Program-made: the position numbers and the translations under genes | NCBI RefSeq assembly: GCF_900964775.1 | Contig: NC_041806.1 | Coordinates: forward strand, 43,636,586-43,700,585 | Direction of reading: 5' to 3' | DNA length: 64,000 bases | Origin: Scleropages formosus | Lineage: Eukaryota > Chordata > Actinopteri > Osteoglossiformes > Osteoglossidae | The notes under the pieces: model-generated | Told to the model about the DNA's origin: nothing | The model's database searches: none | What the model saw: the letters and a program-made list of their open reading frames with translations, nothing else | Shown: piece by piece, positions 25,763-38,189 of the stretch | Numbering within the stretch: position 1 is the first letter of the stretch | Layout of the letters: every line of letters starts with the position of its first letter

Positions 25763-25790
25763 GATAGATAGATAGATAGATAGATAGATC
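25763..25790. repeat. (GATA)n microsatellite
   Basis: About six to seven GATA units. Confidence 0.85.
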
Positions 25791-26495
25791 CATCATTCTA
25801 TGGAGTGAGGAACAGGAGTAAAAGAAAAATTTCAGTTTGCTTTTAAAACAGTACTTTTTTCTCTGAGGTATAATACAGAAAGCAAAACTTTACATTATTG
25901 TTATATATCGCTGATGAGGAACTTCAACTTTTAGAACACTGGCATTTTCCGTATGCGTTCGTTTCCGCTTTGGCTCCCGGTTTAACAACAGCTGGGTACC
26001 TCGTTCTGTTCCCTCAAAGGACAACATCCATGACACCTCGAGAGGTCTGAGCTACTCTGTCTTTTCACTGGCTGCACCTTCAGAAGACATTGTAGCAGGG
26101 TGGCACTCACCTATTTTCACCCACAGACCTTCAGTGGAAGCTTGATGGTTTCAACTATGAGGAGGTGAGATCCTCAGTCATCTTCCCTGTAATGGTATCC
26201 CAGAGAAATCTATCAACATGAAAACAAAACCATTGCAACACGTTGCAACCGTATACAGACTTCCATCAAGGCATTGCTTTTATTTACAGTATTTAGATTT
26301 ATGGAACAAATTTTATTCATGTAATTAAGGTTAAAATACAGCCATGATACAAAAAAAAAATCCCGAAACAGCAGCTCCTGTGAATTTTCCTACAGGGATT
26401 AATAGAGTGTTATCCTATTCTTTCCTATTCTGTGATACAGAAATAACACTGTAATCTCTGACACATGAATTAACTCGAGCTAATAAAACACAGTT

Positions 26496-27542
26496 TTACA
26501 CATTCTCTGTAAACACACTTTTTAGGGAAGAATCCATAGTGCATATTCTACATGTTATAATGTTCTTTACACACTTTTGAAACCATGGATAAAAAAATGC
26601 ATATATCATGGGATTGATGAGTGAATTTAAAAGGACAATCCAGTACGCAATTTTAATTAACAGTATATACTGAAGTGGGCTTAAAGTTGAAGGATCAATA
26701 AGCGCACATATACAGCTGGGTACCAAACACAGCAGAAAAACAACTACAACAAGCCCAAGTATTTTTGCAGCTTTTCTTTCAGACACCATGGATAATTTAA
26801 TTTTTCTTAAATCCTCTGAATACCCTTGTTTGATGGTACATCTTATTGCATTTGCATGTGAACTTACAATTTTAAAAACCCTAAGATAAAAAAATATAAT
26901 TATAGCACATGGAACAATAAATACTAAGACAAAATCAACAGTTGCCCATGTTACTTCATTGAAAGCAAAATAACATTCTTCAAGGAAATTCAGGTATTCA
27001 TGTGATTTATTTGCCATAATGGGAACATTAATATTTTTAAGATTGTTCTTTAAAAAAATTAAAATGACATTGTATAATAATGACAATGACCAAATAACTA
27101 TGATTAAACACCAAGCTAAGTTGACTGTGATTTTGCTGGAGTAGAAAAAAGGGTCTTGCAGAACTAAAAATCTGTCCACAGCAATGAAAGCAACACTATA
27201 AATGGAGACACATGTGAGGAAATACCCAGTCATGTGGAATATCAGGCACAGCATTTCACTAAACATCCAGTGTGTTTCTATGAGTATGCCGAAGGCAAAC
27301 GGCATCACAGTGGTTGCAACCAGCAGGTCAGCCATGGCCAGAGAGAGGATGAAGAAGTTGGTCGGTGTGTGGAGCTGTTTGAAGTGGGAGATGGAGATGA
27401 TCACCAGCAGGTTTCCACACACTGTCAGTAGCACGACTCCTGCTGCGCACACATAAAGAAACATATAGAGTGCAGTGTTCTGCATTTCATCAGAGCTGGA
27501 GGAGTTAGAAAACTCACTTAGGTTAAGCCCGGCCATATCCAT
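26496..27542 (-). CDS. TAAR C: trace amine-associated receptor, Asp5.42-only type
   Basis: Single-exon GPCR, 348 aa from MDMAGLNLSEF. The frame is open to another ATG at 27632, adding a basic MDLSRKKKRK segment, but the inner start aligns with TAAR A. TM3 position 3.32 is Gly; TM5 has Asp5.42 (DFVLVFIVP); Trp6.48 is Leu (CLVP); DRY reads DRF. TM7 ends NSLINPMIYAFFYPWF. The region CAAGVVLLTVCGN to LHTPTNFF is almost identical to A and B down to silent sites, while the rest is far more diverged. Predicted amine-type olfactory receptor. Intact. Confidence 0.91.
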   Translation of the reverse strand: MDMAGLNLSEFSNSSSSDEMQNTALYMFLYVCAAGVVLLTVCGNLLVIISISHFKQLHTPTNFFILSLAMADLLVATTVMPFAFGILIETHWMFSEMLCLIFHMTGYFLTCVSIYSVAFIAVDRFLVLQDPFFYSSKITVNLAWCLIIVIWSLSLLYNVILIFLKNNLKNINVPIMANKSHEYLNFLEECYFAFNEVTWATVDFVLVFIVPCAIIIFFYLRVFKIVSSHANAIRCTIKQGYSEDLRKIKLSMVSERKAAKILGLVVVVFLLCLVPSCICALIDPSTLSPLQYILLIKIAYWIVLLNSLINPMIYAFFYPWFQKCVKNIITCRICTMDSSLKSVFTENV

Positions 27543-27767
27543 GTGTAACAGTATCAGTTCACCTTTAGCAAAGTTTGCAATTAAAGCAGTGTAAACATCA
27601 AATTTCCTTTTCTTTTTTCGGCTTAAGTCCATTAGAGTACATGCTTTATAAAATGTAAAAACTTTTGAAAGTGTTTCTTCAGTTTCTTGGCTTGAAATGG
27701 AAAAATGGTCTGAATGATTACCAGTCTATCTGTACCAGTGTCCGAGAGAGTGGTGAATGTTTGATTG

Positions 27768-27945
27768 TGAGCTGGTTTTTATACACTGAAACTGCTGTTT
27801 TCTTCTGACTTTTTTGAGGAGTTAATGACTGCCGATTCAGGTTAATGACTTTCGTTGTTCAGAGGTTTGTTGAAGAAGCCCAAGAGGCCACCTTGAGAAG
27901 AACAAAGCAAAACAGCCCAATTATAGAGAATTGGACAATGGGTAA
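27768..27945 (-). promoter_or_regulatory. Putative promoter block of TAAR C, shared with TAAR B
   Basis: A TATA-like GTATAAAAACC lies near 27777-27787 on the gene strand, about 235 bases before the chosen ATG. Upstream of it is the block also found at 24210-24380. Several TAAT-type words (homeodomain-like) occur in both copies. Confidence 0.5.
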
Positions 27946-29616
27946 AACCTACAGCATTGAAAAGCACTGTTGCCTTTAATTCAAGGTTATAAATACATTT
28001 AACTTGAAACTTTACTAAAAATTCATGATTTTTCAAATTTTCCACCTCAAGGTGCAATACTGAAGCAATGGTTATGTTGGGATTCCCATCAACAGCTCTG
28101 CCATGTTACTACTTTAATTTGTAGTTGTGGATATAGGTGGAAGTAGCTATAATAGGAATGGACAAGTGCTGCAGACAAAACCAGGTAATGTTAAAAAATA
28201 TGGTGAACATAGGAAGGTTTTTATTTCAATATATTGTATTTTGTTGTAATCAAATACAAGCTTTCATATGTCACAGCACAATGGATATGTTTGCAGTATA
28301 TTCAGGCAGAAGGCAAGATCCTTTTTCTAGTTTGTGTTCCATCTTAACACAGACATATTCTGTCTAAAAGAGCATGTGGTTTAGTTTATCATCTCTGTAA
28401 AGCTCACCAAAAATCTTAAAACAGTAGTCACTGAATAAAATGAAACATCAGCAGTATTTAGTTAACATTTGGATAATTTCAACATAACCAAAAAAAAATC
28501 TTGTTAAACATGCACCCGGATTTTAAAAGTCTTTATTCAAATTGTGGCAAAACAAATGTGCAATATTACAGGTTAATTTGAAGTTACACATATTCCAAAT
28601 GATTACAAATTTCCATAAATCAAAAAACTTCATTTTTAATGATGGCGCGTGTATTACGAGGAAGCGCTAGAGAGTTCTGCATTATAGTGTTACGCTGCAT
28701 AGCCTCAAGAGAGGAATACATGGCTATATGGTTAAAGGTTTAACTACAATTAGTTTCTCTTAGGAGATGGATAACCTTCAGGAATGAAAATCCCTTTAGT
28801 GCAGCATTACAGTTCCAGCAGGGAATGAAGTAAAAACACAAAAGTAATGGTAATTTACTATGACTAAAAAAATTAAAATTTGTGGACTTGCAAAATTGAC
28901 TCCATAGTAAGTTCATGATCCCACAGCATGATCATATTAAGTGAAGCAAATGTCAAGTGAATATGCAAGTGTGTAAGCTTTCAGTATTGTATAATAAACT
29001 ATTAAGACATTCTGGAATGTTTTTCTCGACATTCAAAAAGGTCTCAAACATGTAACTCAGACTTAAAATTCTTCATATACAAAATGGCAAATAGTCTATG
29101 GCAGCAAAATTATAGCTTTCAAAATGAAATGTTAAAAAGCAACTATTTAATGGCATTTGTAAAATGTGACAAAGATGTAGAGAAGCCATAAATTCATATA
29201 TTTTTTGGCCAAAAGTACTTGGCCAGGGCCTGCTATGTGGTGGGTCTAGGGTTCGAGTCCTGCTTGAGATGCCTTATGGTGGACTGGTGTCCTCTCCGGG
29301 GTGTGTCCCCCTCCCCCTCCAGCCTGGCACCCCGTGTTGCCGGGTTAGACTTCGGTTCGCTGCGACCCCGCTCGGGAGAAGCAGTTGTAGACAGTGTGTA
29401 AGTGAACTATTTTGTATGGCACTTTTAACATTATAACCTACACGAAATATTTTAAAATATGTATGTTTTAAAAGAAAATGCACGTAAAATATGCATTTGC
29501 TTCATCTTGAAAAAATATTCAACAAAAAACATTCTGTAATCAGGTTTGCAAAGGATGATCATTAGATAAAGTATAAGCGACAATGAATTAAAAAAGAAGC
29601 TCTAACAAACATCACG
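27946..29616. other. Region between TAAR C promoter and the STX7 stop
   Basis: Probably includes the STX7 3' UTR. An AATAAA on the gene strand near 28531-28536 could be its polyadenylation signal, giving a UTR of about 1.1 kb. A SINE copy sits at 29217-29402. No other gene seen. Confidence 0.4.
29217..29402 (+). mobile_element. SINE family 1, diverged copy
   Basis: Has tctagggttcgagtcctgc, ggactggtgtcctctcc and gggagaagcagttgtagaca. If the STX7 3' UTR reaches 28531, this copy lies inside it, antisense. Confidence 0.7.
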
Positions 29617-32600
29617 CTATTTTTTGACTGCACCCCAGATGATCAAACCAAGCACAACTGCAACCACTACCAGAATTATGATCAGTATGCAGATCTTTCT
29701 TCGTGATTTGCGCTGGAGAGGAGAGAAAACATGGCAAAACAAAATGACTAAAGGAAACCGGCAGTTCTAATTTTCCTGTAATTGGACAATGTACACCATG
29801 GAAGACTGTACTACTACAGGAAGACATGTGTCTGTAACACATGCCAGGGTTCTGGCATGCTATAACATTAACTAAAAAAATAAAAAAATATTCTTTTTAA
29901 TTTTTTTTTTTTAAACCTATAGGTAATGTCCCTTAAACTTATGAAGCTTAACTGCAGAGTGTAATGATTCAAAGTTGTTTCCAGCCAATGAAAGTAATTT
30001 GTCTGGAATTTTCATTCATTTTGTCTCTCGGCACCCTATAAAAAGTCTTTAAACCCAACAGGCAACTGTGCCAGATTGTAAGGTGATTACCTGGTAATCT
30101 GCAGCCCTTGCCAGCTGCTGGGTACCAGACTGCACATGAACATCAGCACTTTCCACATTGGCCTCTATGCTGTCTGGAGACATGAAGCCAAAATTTGTAG
30201 TGAAACTACAGGCGATTACTTGTTTTTCATTACAAGGTTGCACGAGGAAAATTTAAAAGCCAAATAGCCAATTAAATCAGGAAAACAAATTATTAATTAT
30301 ACTGTATTTCAAAGTATAAGACATTTTTTGTGGAAATGTATGCATAAGCCAAAAATTTCAGTCATGGTAGTGTAAACTTTTGTTTTGCATGAATACTTAC
30401 AATGACAAATATCAATTTGTGTTTAATGTAATGCATTTTTAAACTACCAAAATGATGCACCAAGAAAAAGATGTCAACATAAACAACTATTGTGAGAAGG
30501 AAAAATAAGTTTTCCTGCTCACGTATTACAAAAATCTGGGTAAATTCATGGAACATTCCTGTGATTGCTGTTAAGAGCTAGAGAAAACACATTCGGCACA
30601 TATATATGTTAAGCCTTTTGTGTAGTGTTAGTAACTTCAATCGGTTATGTCCTGTGTGTACACTACTGACAAGAGCATTATGAACACTTTACTCCTTGAC
30701 TGCAGCACACAGCAATGTAAAACATGCCATCTTTTGAACAGTACAGGGGTAAGTATGAGACTTACCAATCATTTCTCCCTGTTCATGGACCATCATTGCC
30801 AGATCTTTGAAAATATCATTTATATCTGTAATATCAGACTGAAAACGAGAAAAATGTGGAAAAACATCAACAATCACAGCATTTTGCACAATACTGCTCT
30901 GAACACTTATGTAGCAAATTTGTTAAAGATGTCAGACACATTACGATAAAACGTAAAAATCGAAAGAAAAAGATTCTGAAATTGAAAGCAGAAGATCCAA
31001 GTTCTGAACAGCATGCAGACAAGCTGCCCCTTTGGTGAGTGCAGTGCTCACCTCCAATTGCCTGATGGCATTCTCTCGCTCTTGGATGAGTCGCAGGTCA
31101 TCCTCTGTGATGGCATCCTCTTGGACCTGGGCCTGAGGCTGACTCTCACTGTGGTGGGACAGCACAGTTTGAAATTTGCTCAGTTCAACGCTTATATTCC
31201 ATTTAATCCTGCATAAAGTTAAACTTGTTGAATTATAAAAGTGTATCAACTTACTGCCATTAAAAGGATAATTTATGGTGATATGATGAGGTGGTCAAAT
31301 TCTGTTTACGTTTATGATGAATTTATGTAGAGACACAATATACTGTTGAACATCACTAAGACAACACAAAAATGATAAAGTACAGTGTATATGTGTTTCT
31401 TACTTGTAGCGGCACACCAGACCTTTATGACACTATATGAAAAACTGACACCAGGAAATATGGGAAACAAACTATAAATGATTAAAAAAATTAATACATT
31501 AGGTCATATGAATGAAGCGTGCACAATATCACTCTTTCATACAGTCTGCACAGATCCTGACCTGTGAAAAGGGGATGGACTTTCTCCATAGAAGGGATCG
31601 TCACCAATGCCAGCCTGTGGCGAACAAAAAAAAAAAAATTCATTTTTTTTCACTCTGTGGCTTAACACATGTAAATCTGACAGCTATTCAAAAAAGTCAG
31701 TTGGCATATTTTTAATTGGCACTTCATTTTACCAACAATACAGAGGCTGATACTCTGAAGTACTGACCGATACTCTTGAGCTGGCGCGGACTCGGGCCAC
31801 AAACTCCTTCTCTTTCTGAGCAGCTTGCCGCTGAGCCCTTTGGAAGACAGCAAGTGCATCACTAAAATCCTTCACAAGCCGATCTCTCTGGATCTTCCTT
31901 TGGCGCTGGAGACACAAGAAAGAAAACAATGTGTACTTCAATATGCGGCAACTGTAATATACAGTATATTAATAATGTCTATCACTTAAAGTGATAAATG
32001 ATTACACAGCAGAAAATCAACCAGTTACTGTAAATTTCAGTAAGAATAAAGTTGGAAAAAAGGCCTGGCAATATCGCAGATACACATATGGTGCTCAGTT
32101 TACAATTTAAATGTATTTTTTACTAGATGTGAATATTACTTAATCAGTACAGTAACTAATATATGTTAATGTTCTCAGGTCCTCTGTTTGAAATCTTTAA
32201 AATTAAATTCAGATAAAATCAGAAATTAAATAAAATCATATTACTTTCTACAGCAAGGTATTTAGAATCAACTGCTCAGGCAAAACATAAAATAAAATAA
32301 ACTCCTATGGACGAAAGCATTGGCTAAACACTGAAAAAACAGAACAGGCACAGGCACTCAGCCTGGAGATCACATTTGTACTGGACATGGTCTTTGCACA
32401 CTGAACACACAAAGGCCTTATTATCAGTAGTGTACCATGCTAAGTGTCGGTCCAATGTCACATAGTTAGGAAAACCACTTTATCAGTAAGAAAACTAGAG
32501 CAACTGCAGTAACCTAATGTGTGCTGCAAATTTTACCAATTCTCTCTAAAAAAAAAAAAAAAAAAAATTTTAAAAGTTGTATGTATCATTATTGTGTAAA

Positions 32601-34491
32601 ACTTATTTGTAATAGGAGAGACTTTTTGCATACTAGTATGTATTACATTTATGCATTTAGCAGACAGTTTTTTCCAAAGTCATGTACAGCTCTGTGAAAG
32701 AAGAAAACTGTCTCTGGTCCCTTTGCCATGCACTGGCATTCAACAGATATTTCCTAAGTCAGGCTGAGAGTTCCCTTTTGTTGTCAATGGTTAAAGAAAC
32801 AAGAGTGACTAGTTACTACGAAGATGCCGAAGGTTGATCCCAAGAGACCAGCCCTGCTGGCAGAAACCTGTACAAACTAAAGCCTCTCTTCTAAATAAGG
32901 AATGAATCTTCTGCTAAAAGTCCCTACATTTTGCACCGTTAGACATGGGTGTAGATGAAAGGGGGCATTTGTACAAGGCAAAATATACCTGTTCTGCTGT
33001 GACAGGCAGGGATCCAAACTCCTTCAGGTGTCGGTCAGTTTCTTTGGCGAGGTGACTAACATTCTGTTGTTTCTCCTGCCTGGTGTTAAAAATGCACAGA
33101 AGAGTGGTTTCGTTTGTCGTGACTTGTATTTTTTAATTTTAATGTTTGTGTTTTTTTCATTAACTTTTTAACATATTTCTGTTATGTAATACAAAAGGCA
33201 TTAGTGTAAACGCTGATGCAAGGGTTGTGAGTTATCGCAATCTCTACGGCAAGATGAGTGGTAATGCTTGTTTTGCGTTCAGTGCTTGTTCAAGTCTGAT
33301 GAATGCAGGAGGTTGGATAAGCACACTGGGATGTAATATGCAATGCAGAGTGTACAGTCTTGATTCAGTTCTCCATTTTGACATCATTTTATACTGTAAC
33401 TAGGAATTGTAGACTTTACATACACTAAGTTTTTAACATTAAAAAGTTTGTATATTACCATAATTGTAAGATTTTAAAATTAACTGAAATACTACCCTAG
33501 GAGTAAACAGAGGGTGGCAGTAAAATCCACTGTTTGATGAACTGCTACATAGATACCAAACCCTCACAATTCCTGAGGGTCTTGGGATCTAATTCAGCCC
33601 CACTACAACCTGTGTGAATAGTGGTCCACGTTTGCCAAGCATTTATCATTTGAAATAGCATGAAAGGATGAATGCCTAGCTGGGCAAGCGTGGAGTACAA
33701 TGCAGTTTTCTAAAGGTAAGGGAAGTGAACTTTCACTACAGTATTGTAATTATGGACACCCATGCAGATAGTCTGCAGAAATTAAATTCAAACTCCATAT
33801 ATCTGGTTTACCACTGTACTTATACGTAAGTGGCAGCATCGACAGCTATGAGCAAAACCAAAGTGACATACTTACAGTTGTTGCCTAAGTTCTGCGGTGT
33901 CCTGTGGAGTCCCGAGCTGATTTATAATCCTTTGTATGTCAGATGCTTGCAAAATAAAGAAAAGAAGAATCTTGTTTTCAAGTGTGTAACAATGACTTTA
34001 TGTACAGTATATACCTTAATGTTATTACACTCAAATAACAAAAATGTTCTTATGCTTAGTCACATAATACCAGTAATTCACTACCAAATTATTAAATTCA
34101 ACACAATTGCTTTTATGGATTTTTCCCATTCCTTTAATATGAATGTTTAGACTTTGAATAATTATCCTTTCAAAGCTATGATGAAGTTGACTTATGATGA
34201 GGGCTTCGGAATGAAATCCTGTTGTAAGTCGAGAACCACACGTATATTTCTAGATGCAGAGCTCAGGAAGATTTGACGTGAGTCAATTTACAATCTTGAC
34301 TCAACCTGTTTAATCCCCTTCCTGAGCGCTTAATAATTTTTCTGGCAGAACTCTGGTCGAGCAGCCCAGCTGCAAACCAGGTATAGGAAACCTGGGTCAC
34401 ACTTACTTTGTTGCGATATCTTCTGGATATTTGAAATTATCTTCTGTGCAAGCTGATCTGGATCCTGCATCTTTCCAGACTGATATGACAT
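29617..34491 (-). CDS. stx7: STX7, syntaxin-7 (Qa-SNARE), complete
   Basis: Syntaxin-7 drives late endosome and lysosome membrane fusion as the Qa-SNARE. Nine coding exons with consistent phase: 34407-34491, 33876-33945, 32989-33079, 31768-31905, 31562-31614, 31052-31148, 30766-30838, 30091-30173 and 29617-29712. They total 786 bases, i.e. 261 aa plus stop, the same length as human. The N-terminal helical domain includes the matched segments LAKETD and [13 protein letters not shown]. The Qa-SNARE helix spans about residues 165-228 ([26 protein letters not shown]) with the zero-layer Gln near residue 198 in HEQG. A basic RKSRRK precedes a C-terminal membrane anchor. Exon 5 ([12 protein letters not shown]) is the least conserved linker. 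Intact, and placed inside the TAAR array. Confidence 0.96.
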
Positions 34492-35727
34492 GATGGACCA
34501 CTGATGGTTGTCGGTAGCCTTAAAACATGAAAATATATAACACTGTTACATTTATGGCATGCAGATTATTTTCGCTGTGGTCGGCAACAATGAAGTAATA
34601 ATATACAAAATTGTCAGATTCTGGTACCAACGCCTTCCCTCCAAAGCTTCTTACGACCAATAATAACCTGTTCAGAGCCACCTAAAATTACTCACCAAAA
34701 TCCCCCTTAAATTTCTTTCTACATGAATGACTGCTTAAAACTTTCATAAAAATAGTTCAGATGTTTTTGTGGCAGAAGCAGCACTTTTCTAAGGAAAGCA
34801 TTTTAGATCCAGAAAACATATATACCTGAAAAGGGTATTAAAATCACCACAGTCCTGGCAGCACAGAGGGGGGGGAAGGTAGAGCAAAACACCCATACCT
34901 GTTCCCCATGCTTTCCTGATGGGCTATTTTTTAACACTCTCCTGAAGTAGAAACAATGCTGAAAAATGAGGAAAGTGAAAGAGGGGAACAAGTCCTAAAA
35001 TCACTCCTGACCTGTTCGAAGTCCCACACCTATCACCAGTTTGAGTATTAAACATATATAAACCAAGCACTTGTGGTTACATTGTACACTGCTTTCCTTT
35101 AGACAGCAACAGCCAGCAAAAGATCCAGCTACTTTACAGAGTGTAGAGTACAGAACATTGTACATGAAAGGTACATAAATCTGATGTCCGTTTTTGCTGT
35201 TCATCCTACAGGATCCAGAAGCTACAATCCCTTAACATATATTCCTTATTTTACTCTGAGTTCTTCTACAATTATCATCTTGTAGGGATAACAGCAAGCT
35301 ATCTCCCGGATTTTAAAAAATTAAAGAATTCATTTGAAACGATACAACTCCTGCTACTGATATCCTGGAATTTTCTGCTTTCTAATGTTACAAAACCCTA
35401 CTAGGAAGAAAAGTCCATCAAATTTAAGGCACTCTGATTATTCAGCATTTCAGAGTCTGCGTCAATTAGGTACACATATATCTATTATAAACATACTCAT
35501 GGGGACTGTTCTGAGTTCTGTTTCTAAAACAATGAATTGTTTGAAAGCAGGGTACAGAAATCTGACAAGCAATAATGAGACCAGTGAAAAATGGCATCTT
35601 CTGAAACACAGACTATTGTAGTTTGTTGATCATTTTTGCTGACTACTGGTGTTTATTCATATTATTTGCCAATGACTAATTTACTGATAACAAATTTGCT
35701 GATTGCCAGCAACAAACAAACAAACAA

Positions 35728-35856
35728 ACACACACACACACACACACTGACTTATGCCGCTTATCCCTAGCGAGGTCACAGCGAGCCGGAGCGAACCCCA
35801 AGAAGGACTCAAACCCCAGACCCAGGCCAAACCTGCTGTGCCACTACAGCTCCCCA
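35728..35856 (-). mobile_element. SINE family 1, shortened reverse copy
   Basis: A (CA)n tail, then gacttatgccgcttatcccta, ccaagaaggactcaaacccc and gctgtgccactacagctcccc. Confidence 0.6.
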
Positions 35857-35912
35857 ACAACAAACAGATTATAGTATTTATAGATTATTTTATCGCTACT
35901 GTTATAACTGCT

Positions 35913-36123
35913 GGGGGTGCGGTGGCGCAGTGGGTTGGACCACAGTCCTGCTCTCCAGTGGGTCTGGGGTTCAAGTCCCGCTTGGGGTGCCTTGCGACGG
36001 ACTGGCGTCCCGTCCTGGGTGTGTCCCCTCCCCCTCCAGCCTTGCGCCCTGAGTTGCCGGGTTAGGCTCCGGTTCCCCGTGACCCCGTATGGGACAAGTG
36101 GTTCTGAAAATGTGTGTGTGTGT
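35913..36123 (+). mobile_element. SINE family 1, full copy
   Basis: Complete head to (GT)n tail. Target duplication gttataactgct at 35901-35912 and 36124-36135. Confidence 0.9.
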
Positions 36124-36344
36124 GTTATAACTGCTATGTAATTAATACAGGTATTTGTTGTTAATTTTAATTGTTAATTTTCTGATGACTGTCACGTGTT
36201 GATTACTAGTAACAAGCAATTGTAATTTGATTAGGGGCATTTAATGCTTATAGTTATTTTCTAATTTGTTGTATTTATTGATTACTACTATTTGCCGATT
36301 GCTGTAGTTTCTGATTATTGGTTTTAATGATGGTTATTTTTTAC

Positions 36345-36665
36345 ATTTACATTTATTCACTTAGCAGATGCTTTTCTCCAAAGTGACGTCCAATGAACTC
36401 TATGTAGTGTTACCAGCCCACACACCTTATTCAGCGTGGTGACTTACACTGCTAGATACACTACTTACAATGGGTCACTCGTCCGTACATCAATGGAACA
36501 CACTCTCTCTGTGACACTCACACACTATGGGGAAACCTGAACAGCAGCAGGTCTTTGGACTGTGGGAGGAAACCGGAGCAAACCCACGCAGACACAGGGA
36601 GAACATACACACAGTCGGGATCGAACCCACGTTCTGTCGCACGAGGCGCTGAGACAGCAGCGCTA
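36345..36665 (-). repeat. Composite interspersed repeat
   Basis: Starts acatttattcacttagcaga and includes the common fish repeat words tgggaggaaaccggagca and gatcgaacccacgttctg. Confidence 0.5.
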
Positions 36666-36783
36666 CTCGATCTTCTTCATTAGGCCATATCATCATGTGC
36701 ATGAATGATGTTTCTCAGTTATTGGCATTTGCTGATATAGCAGTTATCGATTTAGTAATTAGTTGATCACTGTTATTTGCGGT

Positions 36784-36991
36784 AGGGGGTGCGGTGGCGC
36801 AGTGGGTTGGCCCACAGTCCTGCTCTCCGGTGGGTCTGGGGTTCGAGTCCCGCTTGGGGTGCCTTGCGGCGGACTGGCGTCCCGTCCTGGGTGTGTCCCC
36901 TCTCCCTCCAGCCTTACGCCCTGTGTTGCCAGGTAGGCTCCGGTTCCCCCGCGACCCCGTATGGGACAAGCGGTTCTGAAAATGCGTGTGT
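36784..36991 (+). mobile_element. SINE family 1, full copy
   Basis: Complete copy with target duplication gttatttgcggt at 36772-36783 and 36992-37003. Little diverged from the 35913 copy. Confidence 0.9.
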
Positions 36992-37795
36992 GTTATTTGC
37001 GGTCATACTAACTCAGTCAAAGGGTATTTCTAGATTACGGCAAGTGACTTCACGCGTCTATCCGCTGTGCTTCCGCTCGCGCGCATGCGCGCTGTTCATG
37101 GGCACGGTTTCGCGAGGAGTAGGAACGTGCCTGAAAACAACCTTCTACATAACAATTATTGTTCTTTAGCTCAGTCAGTATTAGAAAAGATAAGAAACCC
37201 TTTTACTCGCTTTACATAGCAGAGAAAACCCTACTAACTACACACAGGCGATCCGATCGGATGGCTCGTCTCGGTTTGTTACACAGCTCAGCTGCTGCTG
37301 CTGTGCCTGGCTGTGCCTGTGGAGGATGATTAGTTTTTGGGTGGGTTTCTTCTACTACCAACAGTCCTCCGCTCCGGATGTTTACTTTTTCTAAATTTAG
37401 CCATCGGACACCGATACGGTCAAAAAACTGAGCGAAAACACGGAAGCGTTTCAGATAGATAGTCAGCTGATTTGGAACTGAACACGACTCGTACGAGCTG
37501 GAAAATAATTAAGCAAATTTACAATGCTGGCAATTAATCTAGTATATACTGTAGGAAGACTGGAGAGCGTATTACAAATATTAACTGACAAATTGAAATT
37601 TGCTGTAAAAATTATTACTCAATTTTACATTTTACTGCGTAACACAGCTGCTTTCCACCCTGCCGCGATTAAAATGTATATTGAGCAAATGTAATCTTTA
37701 CAGCAGACACCTGTAGACGTTTTCGAAAGCGTTTGGTATACTAACACAATTCTTTTGTAGCGTTACCGTTGGCTCAGTTTCGCCTGTTGTCCTAC

Positions 37796-37885
37796 CTTCC
37801 CTTAAAGACGTCCGGCGCTTCAATCCATTTCCCGGTTCTCGAGTCCGACCTCGATCAGGTGACCCTGCGCCTGCGCAGTCGCGCG
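37796..37885 (-). promoter_or_regulatory. Candidate STX7 promoter and non-coding first exon
   Basis: An NRF1-like gcgcctgcgcagtcgcgcg lies at 37867-37885, followed on the minus strand by a GTAGGA donor at 37795 that could end a non-coding exon. A second NRF1-like gcgcatgcgcgc occurs near 37081-37092. STX7's ATG is about 3.3 kb downstream, so a spliced 5' UTR is needed. Inferred from motifs and position only. Confidence 0.35.
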
Positions 37886-38189
37886 GCGAAAACGTTAGTT
37901 TTCGACGGAGTGGGTTTGCTGAAAATGACGAGCAACTTCAACAGAAGCGTTTAGTTGAGTGTAAATTTCGAGTTATCTGTTATGTGAATAACTTTACCAC
38001 AGGTTGTCCACTGCTTACGACATGATATGTGACTTATTACACCCTGAAAATCATGTAATTATACAGGGTGTACCTGCAGGCTCCGGACATCCAGAGATTT
38101 TACTTCAGACTCTGAATTATTCAGAGTGAATTCATTGACTAAAATAATTTCCATGCTGTGATATGGGCTGTTAACTTTAAATGCAGTAC

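Larger units (their letters stand above)
23907..26495. other. Intergenic region between TAAR B and TAAR C
   Basis: Contains the shared upstream block of B (24210-24380), partial repeats at 24596-24697, 24757-24905 and 25015-25160, and a (GATA)n microsatellite. No further gene seen. Confidence 0.6.
34492..37795. other. Upstream region (probable 5' UTR intron) of STX7, repeat-rich
   Basis: No coding exon seen. It holds SINE copies 35728-35856, 35913-36123 and 36784-36991 and a composite repeat at 36345-36665. Confidence 0.5.

Noticed and set aside
27543-27632. TAAR C starting at the upstream ATG
   Set aside because: It adds 30 basic residues not seen in A or B; the inner ATG aligns with TAAR A. 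Kept as an alternative only.
36789-37169. Repeated 60-130 aa frames with a similar Trp/Cys/Pro-rich sequence on both strands
   Set aside because: They are translations of SINE family 1 copies, recurring wherever a copy occurs.
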